A stretch of DNA of 64,000 nucleotides from Myroides sp. WP-1 (GTDB lineage: Bacteria > Bacteroidota > Bacteroidia > Flavobacteriales > Flavobacteriaceae). Position 1 is the first letter of the stretch. Each line of letters begins with the position of its first letter. The stretch is from positions 310,001 through 374,000 of the forward strand of contig NZ_JACHTC010000001.1 of the NCBI RefSeq assembly GCF_014145635.1, read 5' to 3'. The notes under the pieces were generated by a model, which saw nothing but the letters and a program-made list of their open reading frames with translations, was not told the origin of the DNA and did no database searches. This document shows positions 1 to 7,415 of this stretch, piece by piece. A program made the position numbers and the translations under genes.

Positions 1-42
1 GAGCGCTTTTCTTATTTACAAGATTACGTAGACAGCAAATAA
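1..42 (+). CDS. 3' end of an unidentified gene
   Basis: The first 42 bases read as an open frame of 13 codons (ERFSYLQDYVDSK) closed by TAA, followed by a hairpin at 49-87. This fits the C-terminal tail of a plus-strand gene cut by the window edge. Too little is left to name it. Confidence 0.45.
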   Translation, partial: ERFSYLQDYVDSK

Positions 43-48
43 AATAAA

Positions 49-87
49 TTGGCATACAGCCAACAAAAATTGTTAACAGTATGCCAA
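49..87 (+). terminator. Hairpin after the truncated left-edge gene
   Basis: TTGGCATAC at 49-57 pairs with GTATGCCAA at 79-87, and an inner AACAA/TTGTT stem (62-66 with 70-74) stacks inside it. It starts six bases after the stop of the truncated gene, so a transcript-end role is plausible. There is no clean T-run after it, so it may be a processing hairpin rather than an intrinsic terminator. Confidence 0.35.
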
Positions 88-419
88 ATTCAAATATTAT
101 TTGAAAAATTCACAATAAAATAGTTTTACTCCGTATATTTGTTGCGGAATTTACAATCTCAGAAGAAGACAAACTAAGAATAGTAAAGCAATCTGTTCTA
201 TCTTTTGCGAATTTTTATTTCAACCTTTGGTTTGAATGAAAAATAAGTAATAAATAGACGATTTTTCTTGAAAGGATCTAGTTGTTTGTGTGCATAGAAT
301 TGGAGTAGGGGCTTGGTTTAATTAAAAAAATCACAGCACAAACAACGAAATAAAAGCAACGCGAGAAGTGTAGGTTTTTTAAACAACAAGCCTATTATTT
401 AATTGTTCAAAATAAAACT
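88..419. other. Non-coding gap upstream of the thioesterase gene
   Basis: No convincing ORF. The only promoter-like motif is TATATTTG at 134-141, which matches the Bacteroidota -7 box TAnnTTTG but has no TTG at the usual -33 distance. If used, it would give a leader of about 270 bases. Otherwise AT-rich and featureless. Confidence 0.3.
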
Positions 420-848
420 ATGGAAGGTGAATTAACAAGCAAGGAGCTGCGTATTCAAAAAAAAATTAAAGATTCTGAAACTCACGTGTTCAGAACGGTA
501 TTTCCAGGACAAACCAACCACCATGGCACAATGTTCGGTGGAGCTGTTTTAGCTATCATGGATGAAATTGCCTTTATGACTGCTACTCGCTTTTGCCGTA
601 AACCAATTGTAACTGTTTCTAGTGATAAAATCGACTTCAATCAACCTATTCCTGTAGGTACATTAGTTGAATTAATTGGAACAGTTGTACGCGTAGGTCG
701 TACGAGTTTAGATGTTCGAGTAGACGTTTTCGTTGAAAGTATGTATAGAGAAGGTCGTGAGAAAGCAATTTCGGGTAACTTTACTCTTGTTGCGATTAAC
801 GAAAGTAAACGCCCTGTACCTGTAATGGATGAAATAGAAACCTTCTAA
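420..848 (+). CDS. Acyl-CoA thioesterase, YciA/BACH-type hot-dog fold
   Basis: A 142-residue single hot-dog-domain protein. The segment NHHGTMFGG (about residues 33-41) followed by AIMDEIAF is the helix and catalytic Asp region of the YciA/cytosolic acyl-CoA hydrolase group, which hydrolyses acyl-CoA to free acid and CoA in the cytoplasm. The later strand VGTLVELIGTVVRVGRTSL is also typical. Length is normal for the family. The ATG at 420 is the first in frame and gives the expected N-terminus. It is monocistronic and closed by a strong hairpin at 870-901. Family assignment is firm; substrate chain length cannot be read from sequence. Confidence 0.88.
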   Translation: MEGELTSKELRIQKKIKDSETHVFRTVFPGQTNHHGTMFGGAVLAIMDEIAFMTATRFCRKPIVTVSSDKIDFNQPIPVGTLVELIGTVVRVGRTSLDVRVDVFVESMYREGREKAISGNFTLVAINESKRPVPVMDEIETF

Positions 849-869
849 GGTTTTTTGGTAATAAAACTA

Positions 870-901
870 AAAAGCTACTGTGCAAGCACAGTAGCTTTTT
901 T
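870..901 (+). terminator. Intrinsic terminator after the thioesterase gene
   Basis: GCTACTGTG (874-882) pairs with CACAGTAGC (887-895), flanked by an A-run on the left and a T-run on the right. It begins 22 bases after the stop codon. The symmetric A/T runs let it act in both directions. Confidence 0.85.
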
Positions 902-1062
902 TATATAATCAATTCATTTGCCGTACATCCCCCCTTATATTTAAATGGAACTATCCTTTAAATAGGATATACTGCCAGAATGAAGCTGATTACTTTTAAA
1001 ATCACTTATAAGTTCTTCTCCTTCTAAAAACAGTGGAAAAAATAATATATCTAGGCTATTAA

Positions 1063-1554
1063 CTAAGAAGAATGGGGCAGTAGGGCCTCCAATTTTGTAT
1101 AATCAATCTCTAGTTCATTATCATACACTACCTGATCTAACGAATGGATATACAGTTGACTAAATTCTGTCTCATTCCTGTGGATTAATTTTAAAAACTC
1201 TGCCTCAAATTGTTCTTTCCTCACTCTTAAACTTATTGTTTGATCTCCACCTATATAATACAAGGGGTAGTTTAGACCAATTTGTTGAGACATATCACAA
1301 AGTAAATCATCCATATTCGTAATTGCCACAGTATAAATGTCTATGTGCGATCCGTAGATTTGAATGATATCTTGATATCTTGCTAAGATATCATTTGCTA
1401 TGTCACAATTTGGATTCCACAGTACAACGAAAGAAGGCGTGTTTTTTTGTTCAATTTTAGCGTATAAATCCGCCGCAGTTAATCCTTCTGGTTTAATTTG
1501 TGCTTGCAAAAAACCTGCAAAGAATCCAAATGCCAATAAAAATATTTTTTTCAT
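1063..1554 (-). CDS. Exported thioredoxin-fold protein with a degenerate active site
   Basis: A 163-residue protein with a signal peptide (residues 1-18, ending in LQAQ). The following region reads like a thioredoxin fold: the strand SFVVLW, then NPNC where thioredoxins have CxxC (W46-N47-P48-N49-C50), and a later YPLYYIG segment that would carry the cis-proline. Only the second cysteine survives, so it is unlikely to be a dithiol oxidoreductase. It may bind a partner or be a divergent TlpA-like protein in the periplasm. Its upstream gap with a 16-bp palindrome is shared with the divergent dehydrogenase gene at 1901. No specific function is proposed. Confidence 0.6.
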   Translation of the reverse strand: MKKIFLLAFGFFAGFLQAQIKPEGLTAADLYAKIEQKNTPSFVVLWNPNCDIANDILARYQDIIQIYGSHIDIYTVAITNMDDLLCDMSQQIGLNYPLYYIGGDQTISLRVRKEQFEAEFLKLIHRNETEFSQLYIHSLDQVVYDNELEIDYTKLEALLPHSS

Positions 1555-1616
1555 TACTTATAATTAATACGAAATAGGTATACTAAATGCATAGGTCGGT
1601 TTGCCTTGAAGAAATC

Positions 1617-1632
1617 ATTGTCAATTGACAAT
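1617..1632. promoter_or_regulatory. Perfect 16-bp palindrome in a divergent promoter gap
   Basis: ATTGTCAATTGACAAT is a perfect 16-bp inverted repeat lying 63 bases upstream of the exported thioredoxin-like gene (start 1554) and 268 bases before the dehydrogenase at 1901. A dimeric regulator could bind it, but short AT-rich palindromes also arise by chance. Confidence 0.3.
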
Positions 1633-1820
1633 ATTTTTAACAATAGATGTATTTTGCTTTAGGGACGCTAAATATTTAGCTAATATACTTTAATTATTTA
1701 AAAATACAAGTTTACTACAGCATATTTTATCTTAAATTTTAGAAAACAACAAAGTAGACGATAAACATAATCAACAAAAAGAACTCAAATTGAGTAGATA
1801 AAAGGGAAGGAGTACTTCGT

Positions 1821-1828
1821 TAAATTTG
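1821..1828 (+). promoter_or_regulatory. Candidate -7 box for the 3-hydroxyacyl-CoA dehydrogenase gene
   Basis: TAAATTTG matches the Bacteroidota -7 consensus TAnnTTTG about 73 bases before the ATG at 1901. No TTG lies at the standard distance upstream, so only the -7 half is supported. The rest of the gap 1555-1900 holds no ORF and no other clear signal except the palindrome at 1617-1632. Confidence 0.4.
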
Positions 1829-1900
1829 TTAATTGATTCGATTTTCCTTATATTTAAAGAACTGATAATAGTTATCAACTCATACTAAATACCAAAAAAT

Positions 1901-2797
1901 ATGACGATAAAGAATGTTACCGTAGCTGGAAGCGGTGTTTTAGGCTATCAAATAGCCTTCCAGACAGCCTTTAAAGGATTTAATGTAACTGTATATGACA
2001 TCAGTGATGAAGCTATTGAAAAGGCTAAAGCAAAGTTTGAGCTCTTAAGTAAGAAATACCAACAAGATTTAGGAGCTACGCCAGAGGAGTTAACACAAAC
2101 CAAAGCAAACTTATCTTATTCAAGTGACCTACAAAAAGCGACAGCTCACGCAGATTTAATCATTGAAGCTGTACCAGAGAATCTCAAAATTAAAATTGGA
2201 TTTTATAATGAGTTGGCAAAAGTAGCACCTAAACACACCATTTTTGCTACAAACTCATCCACTTTACTTCCAAGCCAAATAGCAGAAGCTACAAAGAGAC
2301 CTAAACAATTTTTGGCATTGCATTTTGCCAATGAAATTGGAACGCATAATACAGCTGAAATTATGGGGCATGCGGACACAGACCCTGCAATTTTTGATCA
2401 AATCGTTCGTTTTGCGGAAGAAATAGGCATGATAGCGCTACCTCTACACAAAGAACAACCCGGATATATTTTAAATACGCTTTTGGTTCCTTTATTAGAA
2501 GCTGCAACCCATTTATTAGTTAACGAGGTAGCGGATGCACCTACAATTGATAAAACGTGGATGGTTGCGACAGGAGCCCCCATAGGTCCTTGTGGTATTC
2601 TCGATATTATTGGAATTACTACCGCGTATAACATTATTAAAATGACGGCAGACGCAACCAAAGATCCCGAAAAAGTTAAGACAGTTGAATATCTAAAAAG
2701 AGAATTTTTAGATAAGAATAAACTAGGAGTCGGAACGGGAGAAGGATTCTATACGTATCCCAACCCAGCTTTTAGAAAAGAGAATTTTCTAAAATAA
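1901..2797 (+). CDS. 3-hydroxyacyl-CoA (3-hydroxybutyryl-CoA) dehydrogenase, HFANE-type variant
   Basis: A 298-residue NAD-dependent dehydrogenase of the FadB/Hbd family, oxidising (S)-3-hydroxyacyl-CoA in fatty-acid or butanoyl-CoA metabolism. The Rossmann motif GSGVLG (residues 10-15) and D33 for NAD are present. The catalytic His and Glu are kept as H141 and E153, twelve residues apart as in the classic enzymes. The usual HFFNP block reads HFANE, followed by NTAEIM. The all-alpha C-terminal domain ends in a conserved GTGEGFY segment. It stands alone, with a terminator at 2815-2854. It could supply 3-ketoacyl-CoA to the thiolase at 42661, which is inference only. Confidence 0.85.
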   Translation: MTIKNVTVAGSGVLGYQIAFQTAFKGFNVTVYDISDEAIEKAKAKFELLSKKYQQDLGATPEELTQTKANLSYSSDLQKATAHADLIIEAVPENLKIKIGFYNELAKVAPKHTIFATNSSTLLPSQIAEATKRPKQFLALHFANEIGTHNTAEIMGHADTDPAIFDQIVRFAEEIGMIALPLHKEQPGYILNTLLVPLLEAATHLLVNEVADAPTIDKTWMVATGAPIGPCGILDIIGITTAYNIIKMTADATKDPEKVKTVEYLKREFLDKNKLGVGTGEGFYTYPNPAFRKENFLK

Positions 2798-2814
2798 CCA
2801 CGCTATTTTGACTG

Positions 2815-2854
2815 TAAAAAGCCTTGATAAATCTCAGTTTGTCAAGGCTTTTTT
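2815..2854 (+). terminator. Intrinsic terminator after the dehydrogenase gene
   Basis: AAAAGCCTTGA (2817-2827) pairs with TCAAGGC plus T-run (2842-2854) around a 14-base loop, 18 bases after the stop. The prmC gene converges on it from the right, and the flanking A-run could serve that direction too. Confidence 0.8.
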
Positions 2855-2916
2855 ATATTAAAGTTTTACTTTAATTAATATTATGTAAAACACATAATTA
2901 AAGCTATTTACACATA

Positions 2917-3756
2917 TTAAATATACGATTTAGTCATGCGATCATTACCAAGAAGATCTCGACGTAATTCACTATTTTTAAATCCAATAGCATCCAATAA
3001 TTCAACCATTTCTTTTCCTAAGTATTGATTGATTTCATAGAATAACAATCCCTCTGAATTTAAATGTGTATAGGCCAATTGAGCAATCTTGCGGTAGAAG
3101 ATCAACGGATCCTGATCTTCAACGAACAAGGCTGTATGGGGTTCATAATCCATTACATTGGGTTTGATTTCTACTTTTTCTAATTGGCGAATATAAGGGG
3201 GATTAGATACAATAATATCATATTTTTGTTTCAATTCTCCTACAGCTAGGATATCTTGTTGAATACAATCAACGGATACCTGCATAGCGGACGCATTTTC
3301 CTTAGCCACAGCTAGTGCATCTGCAGATACATCTAAAAGTGTAACTTTACTTTGAGGTAATTCTTTCGCTAAAGTTAATCCTATACAGCCGCTACCTGTA
3401 CCTATATCTAAAATTTGAAGAGGGTGATCAGGGGAAACGGATTGAAGAATCCACTCTACCAATTCTTCCGTTTCAGGGCGTGGTATTAAGGTATGCTCAT
3501 TGACTTTAAAGGTGTAACCATAAAAATAAGCTTTACCAAAAATATGCTGAACAGGCCTTTGTTGAATAAGATCTGCTAACACCTTCAACCATACTGCTTC
3601 TTTCGCAGTAGTTAATCCTGGATTCATAGCTAAATCCAAGCGTCTTTTCCCTTCGAGTTCTTCCAAACAAAATAGAAATAACTGTTGGGCTTCAAGCTCA
3701 TCATAAATAGGAGTCAATTGAGCAATATATTGGTCTTGTAGTAATTTTATCAACAT
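2917..3756 (-). CDS. prmC: Peptide chain release factor N5-glutamine methyltransferase (PrmC/HemK)
   Basis: A 279-residue SAM-dependent methyltransferase that modifies the GGQ glutamine of release factors RF1 and RF2. The helical N-terminal domain (about 1-85) is followed by the SAM motif DIGTGSGC (117-124), the acidic LLDVS strand end, and the catalytic NPPY at 185-188. The family signature IPRPETEELVEW sits at about 91-102. Length is standard. It is divergent from ribD with a 47-74 bp gap. A substrate, prfA, is at 30488-31561 but is not linked in an operon. Confidence 0.95.
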   Translation of the reverse strand: MLIKLLQDQYIAQLTPIYDELEAQQLFLFCLEELEGKRRLDLAMNPGLTTAKEAVWLKVLADLIQQRPVQHIFGKAYFYGYTFKVNEHTLIPRPETEELVEWILQSVSPDHPLQILDIGTGSGCIGLTLAKELPQSKVTLLDVSADALAVAKENASAMQVSVDCIQQDILAVGELKQKYDIIVSNPPYIRQLEKVEIKPNVMDYEPHTALFVEDQDPLIFYRKIAQLAYTHLNSEGLLFYEINQYLGKEMVELLDAIGFKNSELRRDLLGNDRMTKSYI

Positions 3757-3798
3757 AGTTTAAACGCTAAAATCCCTAGTAGATTAGCTAAAAAGAAT

Positions 3799-3806
3799 TA
3801 AATTTG
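3799..3806 (+). promoter_or_regulatory. -7 promoter box for ribD that overlaps an apparent TTG start
   Basis: TAAATTTG matches TAnnTTTG. Its last three bases are the first in-frame TTG of the ribD frame, so transcription should begin downstream of that codon and it cannot be the start. This points to the next in-frame TTG at 3831. Confidence 0.5.
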
Positions 3807-3830
3807 TTCAAAGATACAGTTTTATCAATT

Positions 3831-4874
3831 TTGGAAAAAGACGAATACTATATTTCTCGATGCATACAACTGGCAAAACAAGGAACTTTTGCTGCTCTAC
3901 CTAATCCATCTGTTGGAGCTGTGGTTGTACATAACGATAAGATCATAGGAGAGGGGTTTACCTCTGCTTATGGAGGCTCACATGCTGAAGTCAACGCTAT
4001 TGGCCAGGTCAAAGATCAGGCGTTATTGAAAGAAAGTACCCTTTATGTTAGTTTAGAACCCTGTAGTCATTTTGGAAAAACACCTCCTTGCTGTGATTTA
4101 GTTATTGCCAAGCAAATTCCTCGTGTCGTTGTGGGTACGATTGATCCCTTCGCTAAAGTTTGTGGAATGGGGATCCAAAAGATGAAAGAGGCTGGTATTG
4201 AGGTAAAAGTTGGTGTTTTAGAAGAGGAGTGTCGAGAAAGCAATGTTCGCTTTTTTACTTTTCACCAAAAGAAGCGCCCCTATATCATCCTCAAATGGGC
4301 AGAAAGTCAAGATGGTTTTATTGCGCCTCTTCAGCGAGATATACAAGCACCTGTTTGGTTGTCTAATGCTTATGCGCAACAACTAGTACACCAATGGAGA
4401 AGTGAAGAAATGGCTTTTCTTGTAGGAACCCAAACGGTAATCGATGACAATCCTTCTTTGACTACGCGTTCTTGGTATGGCCAAAACCCTAAACGCATCT
4501 ATATTGATCGAAAGGGCGTGATTACAGATGCCTATGCAATCAACAACCAAAATGATGCAACGATCTGTATTACAGCAAATAAAAACGCTAAATCAACCAA
4601 GCATATCACGTATTATTATGCTGATTTTGACTCAAATCTAGTGCAACAAATTTGCGCTATTTTATATGAACTTCAACTTTTATCTGTAGTGATAGAAGGA
4701 GGATCACAAACGATACAACACTTTATTACGGCGGATCTATGGGACGAAGCTCGTATTTTTAGTAGTGAAATACTGTTAGGAGAAGGAATTACCGCTCCGC
4801 ATTTTAAACAGCAGTATGCCGCCACACATTTTACAATTGCCAATAATGAACTACGCATTTTACACGCCAAATAA
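3831..4874 (+). CDS. ribD: Bifunctional riboflavin biosynthesis protein RibD
   Basis: Pyrimidine deaminase plus reductase that converts the GTP-derived diaminopyrimidine to the ribitylamino-uracil riboflavin precursor. The N-terminal deaminase domain has the zinc motif HAEVNAI and, further on, PCSHFGKTPPCCD. The C-terminal reductase domain starts near RPYIILKWAESQDG and includes the IEGGSQ motif. The frame opens at a TTG at 3804, but that codon is inside a -7 box. The TTG at 3831 gives MEKDEYYISRCIQLAK, the normal RibD N-terminus, and 347 residues. No in-frame ATG fits. The stop overlaps the next gene by one base (TAATG), so the two are translationally coupled. Confidence 0.9.
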   Translation: MEKDEYYISRCIQLAKQGTFAALPNPSVGAVVVHNDKIIGEGFTSAYGGSHAEVNAIGQVKDQALLKESTLYVSLEPCSHFGKTPPCCDLVIAKQIPRVVVGTIDPFAKVCGMGIQKMKEAGIEVKVGVLEEECRESNVRFFTFHQKKRPYIILKWAESQDGFIAPLQRDIQAPVWLSNAYAQQLVHQWRSEEMAFLVGTQTVIDDNPSLTTRSWYGQNPKRIYIDRKGVITDAYAINNQNDATICITANKNAKSTKHITYYYADFDSNLVQQICAILYELQLLSVVIEGGSQTIQHFITADLWDEARIFSSEILLGEGITAPHFKQQYAATHFTIANNELRILHAK

Positions 4875-5506
4875 TGACGGAAGAAAAAGATTTTTATAAA
4901 ACAATTAGTCAACCTACTGAAGAGGTGTTATACAAAGAAAAAAACAGCAAATTCTTTGGATATGCTTTCCCTATTAAAAAGGAAGAGGAGGTAAAAGAAA
5001 TACTGGATCAAATTAAAAAAGTACACTACAATGCCCGTCATTGGTGTTATGCCTTTCAACTAGGTACTGATCCTGTATATTATCGAGCAAATGATGATGG
5101 AGAACCGAGTAACACAGCTGGAGCTCCCATTTACGGACAAATTCAATCCTATGATTTAACGGATGTGCTTATTGTTGTTGTTCGTTATTTTGGAGGAGTA
5201 AAACTCGGAGTAGGTGGTCTGATTACAGCTTATCGCGCTGCTGCACAAATGGCATTAGATGAAGCGGAAATTATCGAATGTACTATTGACAAAAAGTTTA
5301 AAGTGCGCTTTGATTACAAAGACATGAACAACGTAATGCGTGTTATTAAGGAGCGAAACCTCAATTTAGTACAACAAAAACTAGAAATGACGTGCGAAAT
5401 TGAATTATCTATTCGAAAAAGCGAGTATCAACAAGCATTAGATGCTTTTGTTCCGTATTATGAGGTTAAAGTAATAGAGCCTTCTGCAGAAAATTATCAT
5501 TCTTAG
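4874..5506 (+). CDS. IMPACT/YigZ-family protein
   Basis: A 210-residue UPF0029/IMPACT-family protein. The conserved core is KNSKFFGYAFPIKKEEEVKEIL near the N-terminus, ARHWCYAFQLG, DDGEPSNTAGAPI and the VVRYFGGVKLGVGGLITAYR block. The YigZ C-terminal domain follows. Eukaryotic IMPACT modulates translation control, and the bacterial role is not settled. Its ATG overlaps the ribD stop, so it is co-transcribed and probably coupled to it. Confidence 0.9.
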   Translation: MTEEKDFYKTISQPTEEVLYKEKNSKFFGYAFPIKKEEEVKEILDQIKKVHYNARHWCYAFQLGTDPVYYRANDDGEPSNTAGAPIYGQIQSYDLTDVLIVVVRYFGGVKLGVGGLITAYRAAAQMALDEAEIIECTIDKKFKVRFDYKDMNNVMRVIKERNLNLVQQKLEMTCEIELSIRKSEYQQALDAFVPYYEVKVIEPSAENYHS

Positions 5507-5538
5507 TAAACAAAAGCTATTACGTCTTTGAATAAAAA

Positions 5539-5564
5539 GGGGTATCTTATAAAAAGATAGCCCC
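5539..5564 (+). terminator. GC-capped hairpin after the ribD operon
   Basis: GGGG-TATCTT (5539-5548) pairs with AAGATA-CCCC (5554-5564, one bulged G), 32 bases after the stop of the IMPACT gene. The downstream strand lacks a T-run (CTCAAGT), so it may terminate weakly or protect the transcript end. The rest of the gap to 5654 is featureless. Confidence 0.45.
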
Positions 5565-5653
5565 CTCAAGTAATAATACAATAAAAAATAATAACTATCT
5601 TCTATTTATAACGAGTGATGTTCTACTTTCGTATAGCAACAAATCAATTTTTA

Positions 5654-6517
5654 TTATCCCAAAGAAAAAACAAGCAAAGAAATAGCGCAACCCGCTAATA
5701 TTAAGCCTATTATATTTTTAAATGAAAGCTTTTCTTTAAATAAACTATAGCCTAACAACGTTCCCAAAAAGATAACACCAAAGTTCATTCCCGCAAATAC
5801 AATAGTTGGGTTAGAGGAGAAGTGTTGATGCGCTTTCATATAAAAAATTATATTGATAAAATTCAATCCACCAATAAAAATACCAGAAGCGAAATTGAGT
5901 CTCGATACTTTAAAAATATTCTTTTTATTACCAAAAGTATAAGTCAATAGACTCAAAAACAACGCTGTTGCAAAAACGTAAAACAGACTTTGCGTATAGG
6001 GAATCGCAGCATATAAAGCCAATTGCTTAAAGCAAATATCGATAATTCCAAAACCTAAAAATGTACTCAATAAGTAAAATGAGCTTTTTGTAGACGATTC
6101 AAACTGCGCTGTATTTCCTTTATTCAAAATAAAATATACCGAAAGTAAACCAAGTCCCAAAGCAACATAACGCATCGCATTTAATTCTTCTTTAAAAATA
6201 AAAATAGCAGCTATTATGGGAATTAATAAAGATAATCGCTGTGCAATATCTGTTTTAATTAAACCAGCGTATTGAATCGATCTAAACTGAGCAATAAATA
6301 TTGAAGGTAACAAAACGCCCAAAGCCGAAATAACACCCCAAGGCATTGTGGTTGAAATTTGCGTAAAATCAACTTTAAAAATAAAAAAAGATAATACGGA
6401 AGTTACAACGTAGTTGAGAATAATAATTTCAAAGATATTAACGGAGAATCTTTTGATATACTTAAAAAATACACCAACTGAAACGCTACCAAGAATACTG
6501 CAAATTAAATAGATCAT
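5654..6517 (-). CDS. EamA/DMT-superfamily inner-membrane transporter
   Basis: A 287-residue very hydrophobic protein with about ten predicted membrane helices in two halves, the drug/metabolite transporter arrangement. The second half contains FKEKLSFKNIIGLILAGCAI, matching the end of an EamA domain where a short charged loop precedes the last helix. Length is normal. The substrate is unknown. It is monocistronic between two non-coding gaps. The 6518-6711 gap is AT-rich with no ORF. Confidence 0.75.
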   Translation of the reverse strand: MIYLICSILGSVSVGVFFKYIKRFSVNIFEIIILNYVVTSVLSFFIFKVDFTQISTTMPWGVISALGVLLPSIFIAQFRSIQYAGLIKTDIAQRLSLLIPIIAAIFIFKEELNAMRYVALGLGLLSVYFILNKGNTAQFESSTKSSFYLLSTFLGFGIIDICFKQLALYAAIPYTQSLFYVFATALFLSLLTYTFGNKKNIFKVSRLNFASGIFIGGLNFINIIFYMKAHQHFSSNPTIVFAGMNFGVIFLGTLLGYSLFKEKLSFKNIIGLILAGCAISLLVFSLG

Positions 6518-6711
6518 ACGATTTTGAATAGAGCGTTACAAAAATAGAAATTTAAGGAAGATCCCAACTCGAAAGGGGGTTTTAATTTTTCTATTTTACA
6601 TAATATTAATTATAATATAATTGATATATACTGAGAAGAAGGACTTCTCATTCATAAAAACATCCTTTAACTCACAAATACTCATCTACTGATAACCTTC
6701 AATTATTTCAT

Positions 6712-6743
6712 AAAAAAAGCCACTGTTTGTACAGTAGCTTTTT
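6712..6743 (-). terminator. Intrinsic terminator of the 6746-7309 gene
   Basis: Read on the minus strand, AAGCTACTGT pairs with ACAGTGGCTTTTTTT across a 4-base loop, with one mismatch in the stem and a T-run. It begins three bases after the stop. The stem resembles the one at 870-901 closely. Confidence 0.75.
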
Positions 6744-6745
6744 GT

Positions 6746-7309
6746 TCATTCTTTTATAAAATCTTTTCGCTTGATCACCTGTAAATCTTTGCTTACAATA
6801 ATTCCTAAGGTATCCGTTTTTATCGTGTGTGTTGCTGTTTGAACTTGTAATAATGCACTTACTTTATACGCTACAAATTGTTTAGAATCTGCCAATTTCT
6901 CTTTGGCGATAACTTCTTCTAATTCTTGTATCATTGGCGCTGCTTTTGCTTCGAGTTCGCTGTATTCTCGAACAGCCTTGTCAATTTCGTCTCTAACGTT
7001 TTTAATTGGATGAATTTTGTACAACAACATATACTGATTCACCGCATGTTGTTGTAGCTCAATAAAAGGCAAATATCCAATTTGTAATTCTTCGAGTAAA
7101 TCTTGTCCTTTTAGCTGCAATCGATCTTTTTCTGTTAGGGTATCAATTCGAACAATCGTCAATTTATTTTCTTCCTTTTTTAAGTCAATTCCCAATTCGG
7201 ACTCTACATATGGAGTTACCGCTTTGCGCATACGGTCAGGCAACGACTCTTGTAGAGCAAAAGACGACAAAACAACAAAACCAATAACAAGGAATAATAC
7301 TCTTTTCAT
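6746..7309 (-). CDS. Exported protein of unknown function
   Basis: A 187-residue protein with a signal peptide (residues 1-19, hydrophobic core VLFLVIGFVVLSSFAL). I do not recognise the mature part. It is charged and helical, with an N-terminal segment SLPDRMRKAVTPYVESELG and a stretch rich in Glu, Lys and Ala (about 100-145) that could form a coiled coil. It has no cysteines and no lipobox, so it is probably periplasmic. It lies 106 bp downstream of the copper cluster on the same strand, with a 15-bp palindrome between them. Whether it belongs to that cluster cannot be told. Confidence 0.7.
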   Translation of the reverse strand: MKRVLFLVIGFVVLSSFALQESLPDRMRKAVTPYVESELGIDLKKEENKLTIVRIDTLTEKDRLQLKGQDLLEELQIGYLPFIELQQHAVNQYMLLYKIHPIKNVRDEIDKAVREYSELEAKAAPMIQELEEVIAKEKLADSKQFVAYKVSALLQVQTATHTIKTDTLGIIVSKDLQVIKRKDFIKE

Positions 7310-7332
7310 TTGATGTATAGACTATAAATTAG

Positions 7333-7347
7333 GGTGTAATTTACACC
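7333..7347. promoter_or_regulatory. 15-bp palindrome upstream of the exported gene
   Basis: GGTGTAA-T-TTACACC is a perfect inverted repeat with a one-base centre, 24 bases upstream of the gene starting at 7309 and downstream of the di-heme cytochrome gene. The position suits an operator. Confidence 0.35.
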
Positions 7348-7415
7348 TTTTGCACTAATTATTAGCCTCCCTCCTGCCAATTATTACCTTTTTTACAGCA
7401 CAGATACAACTTCTT

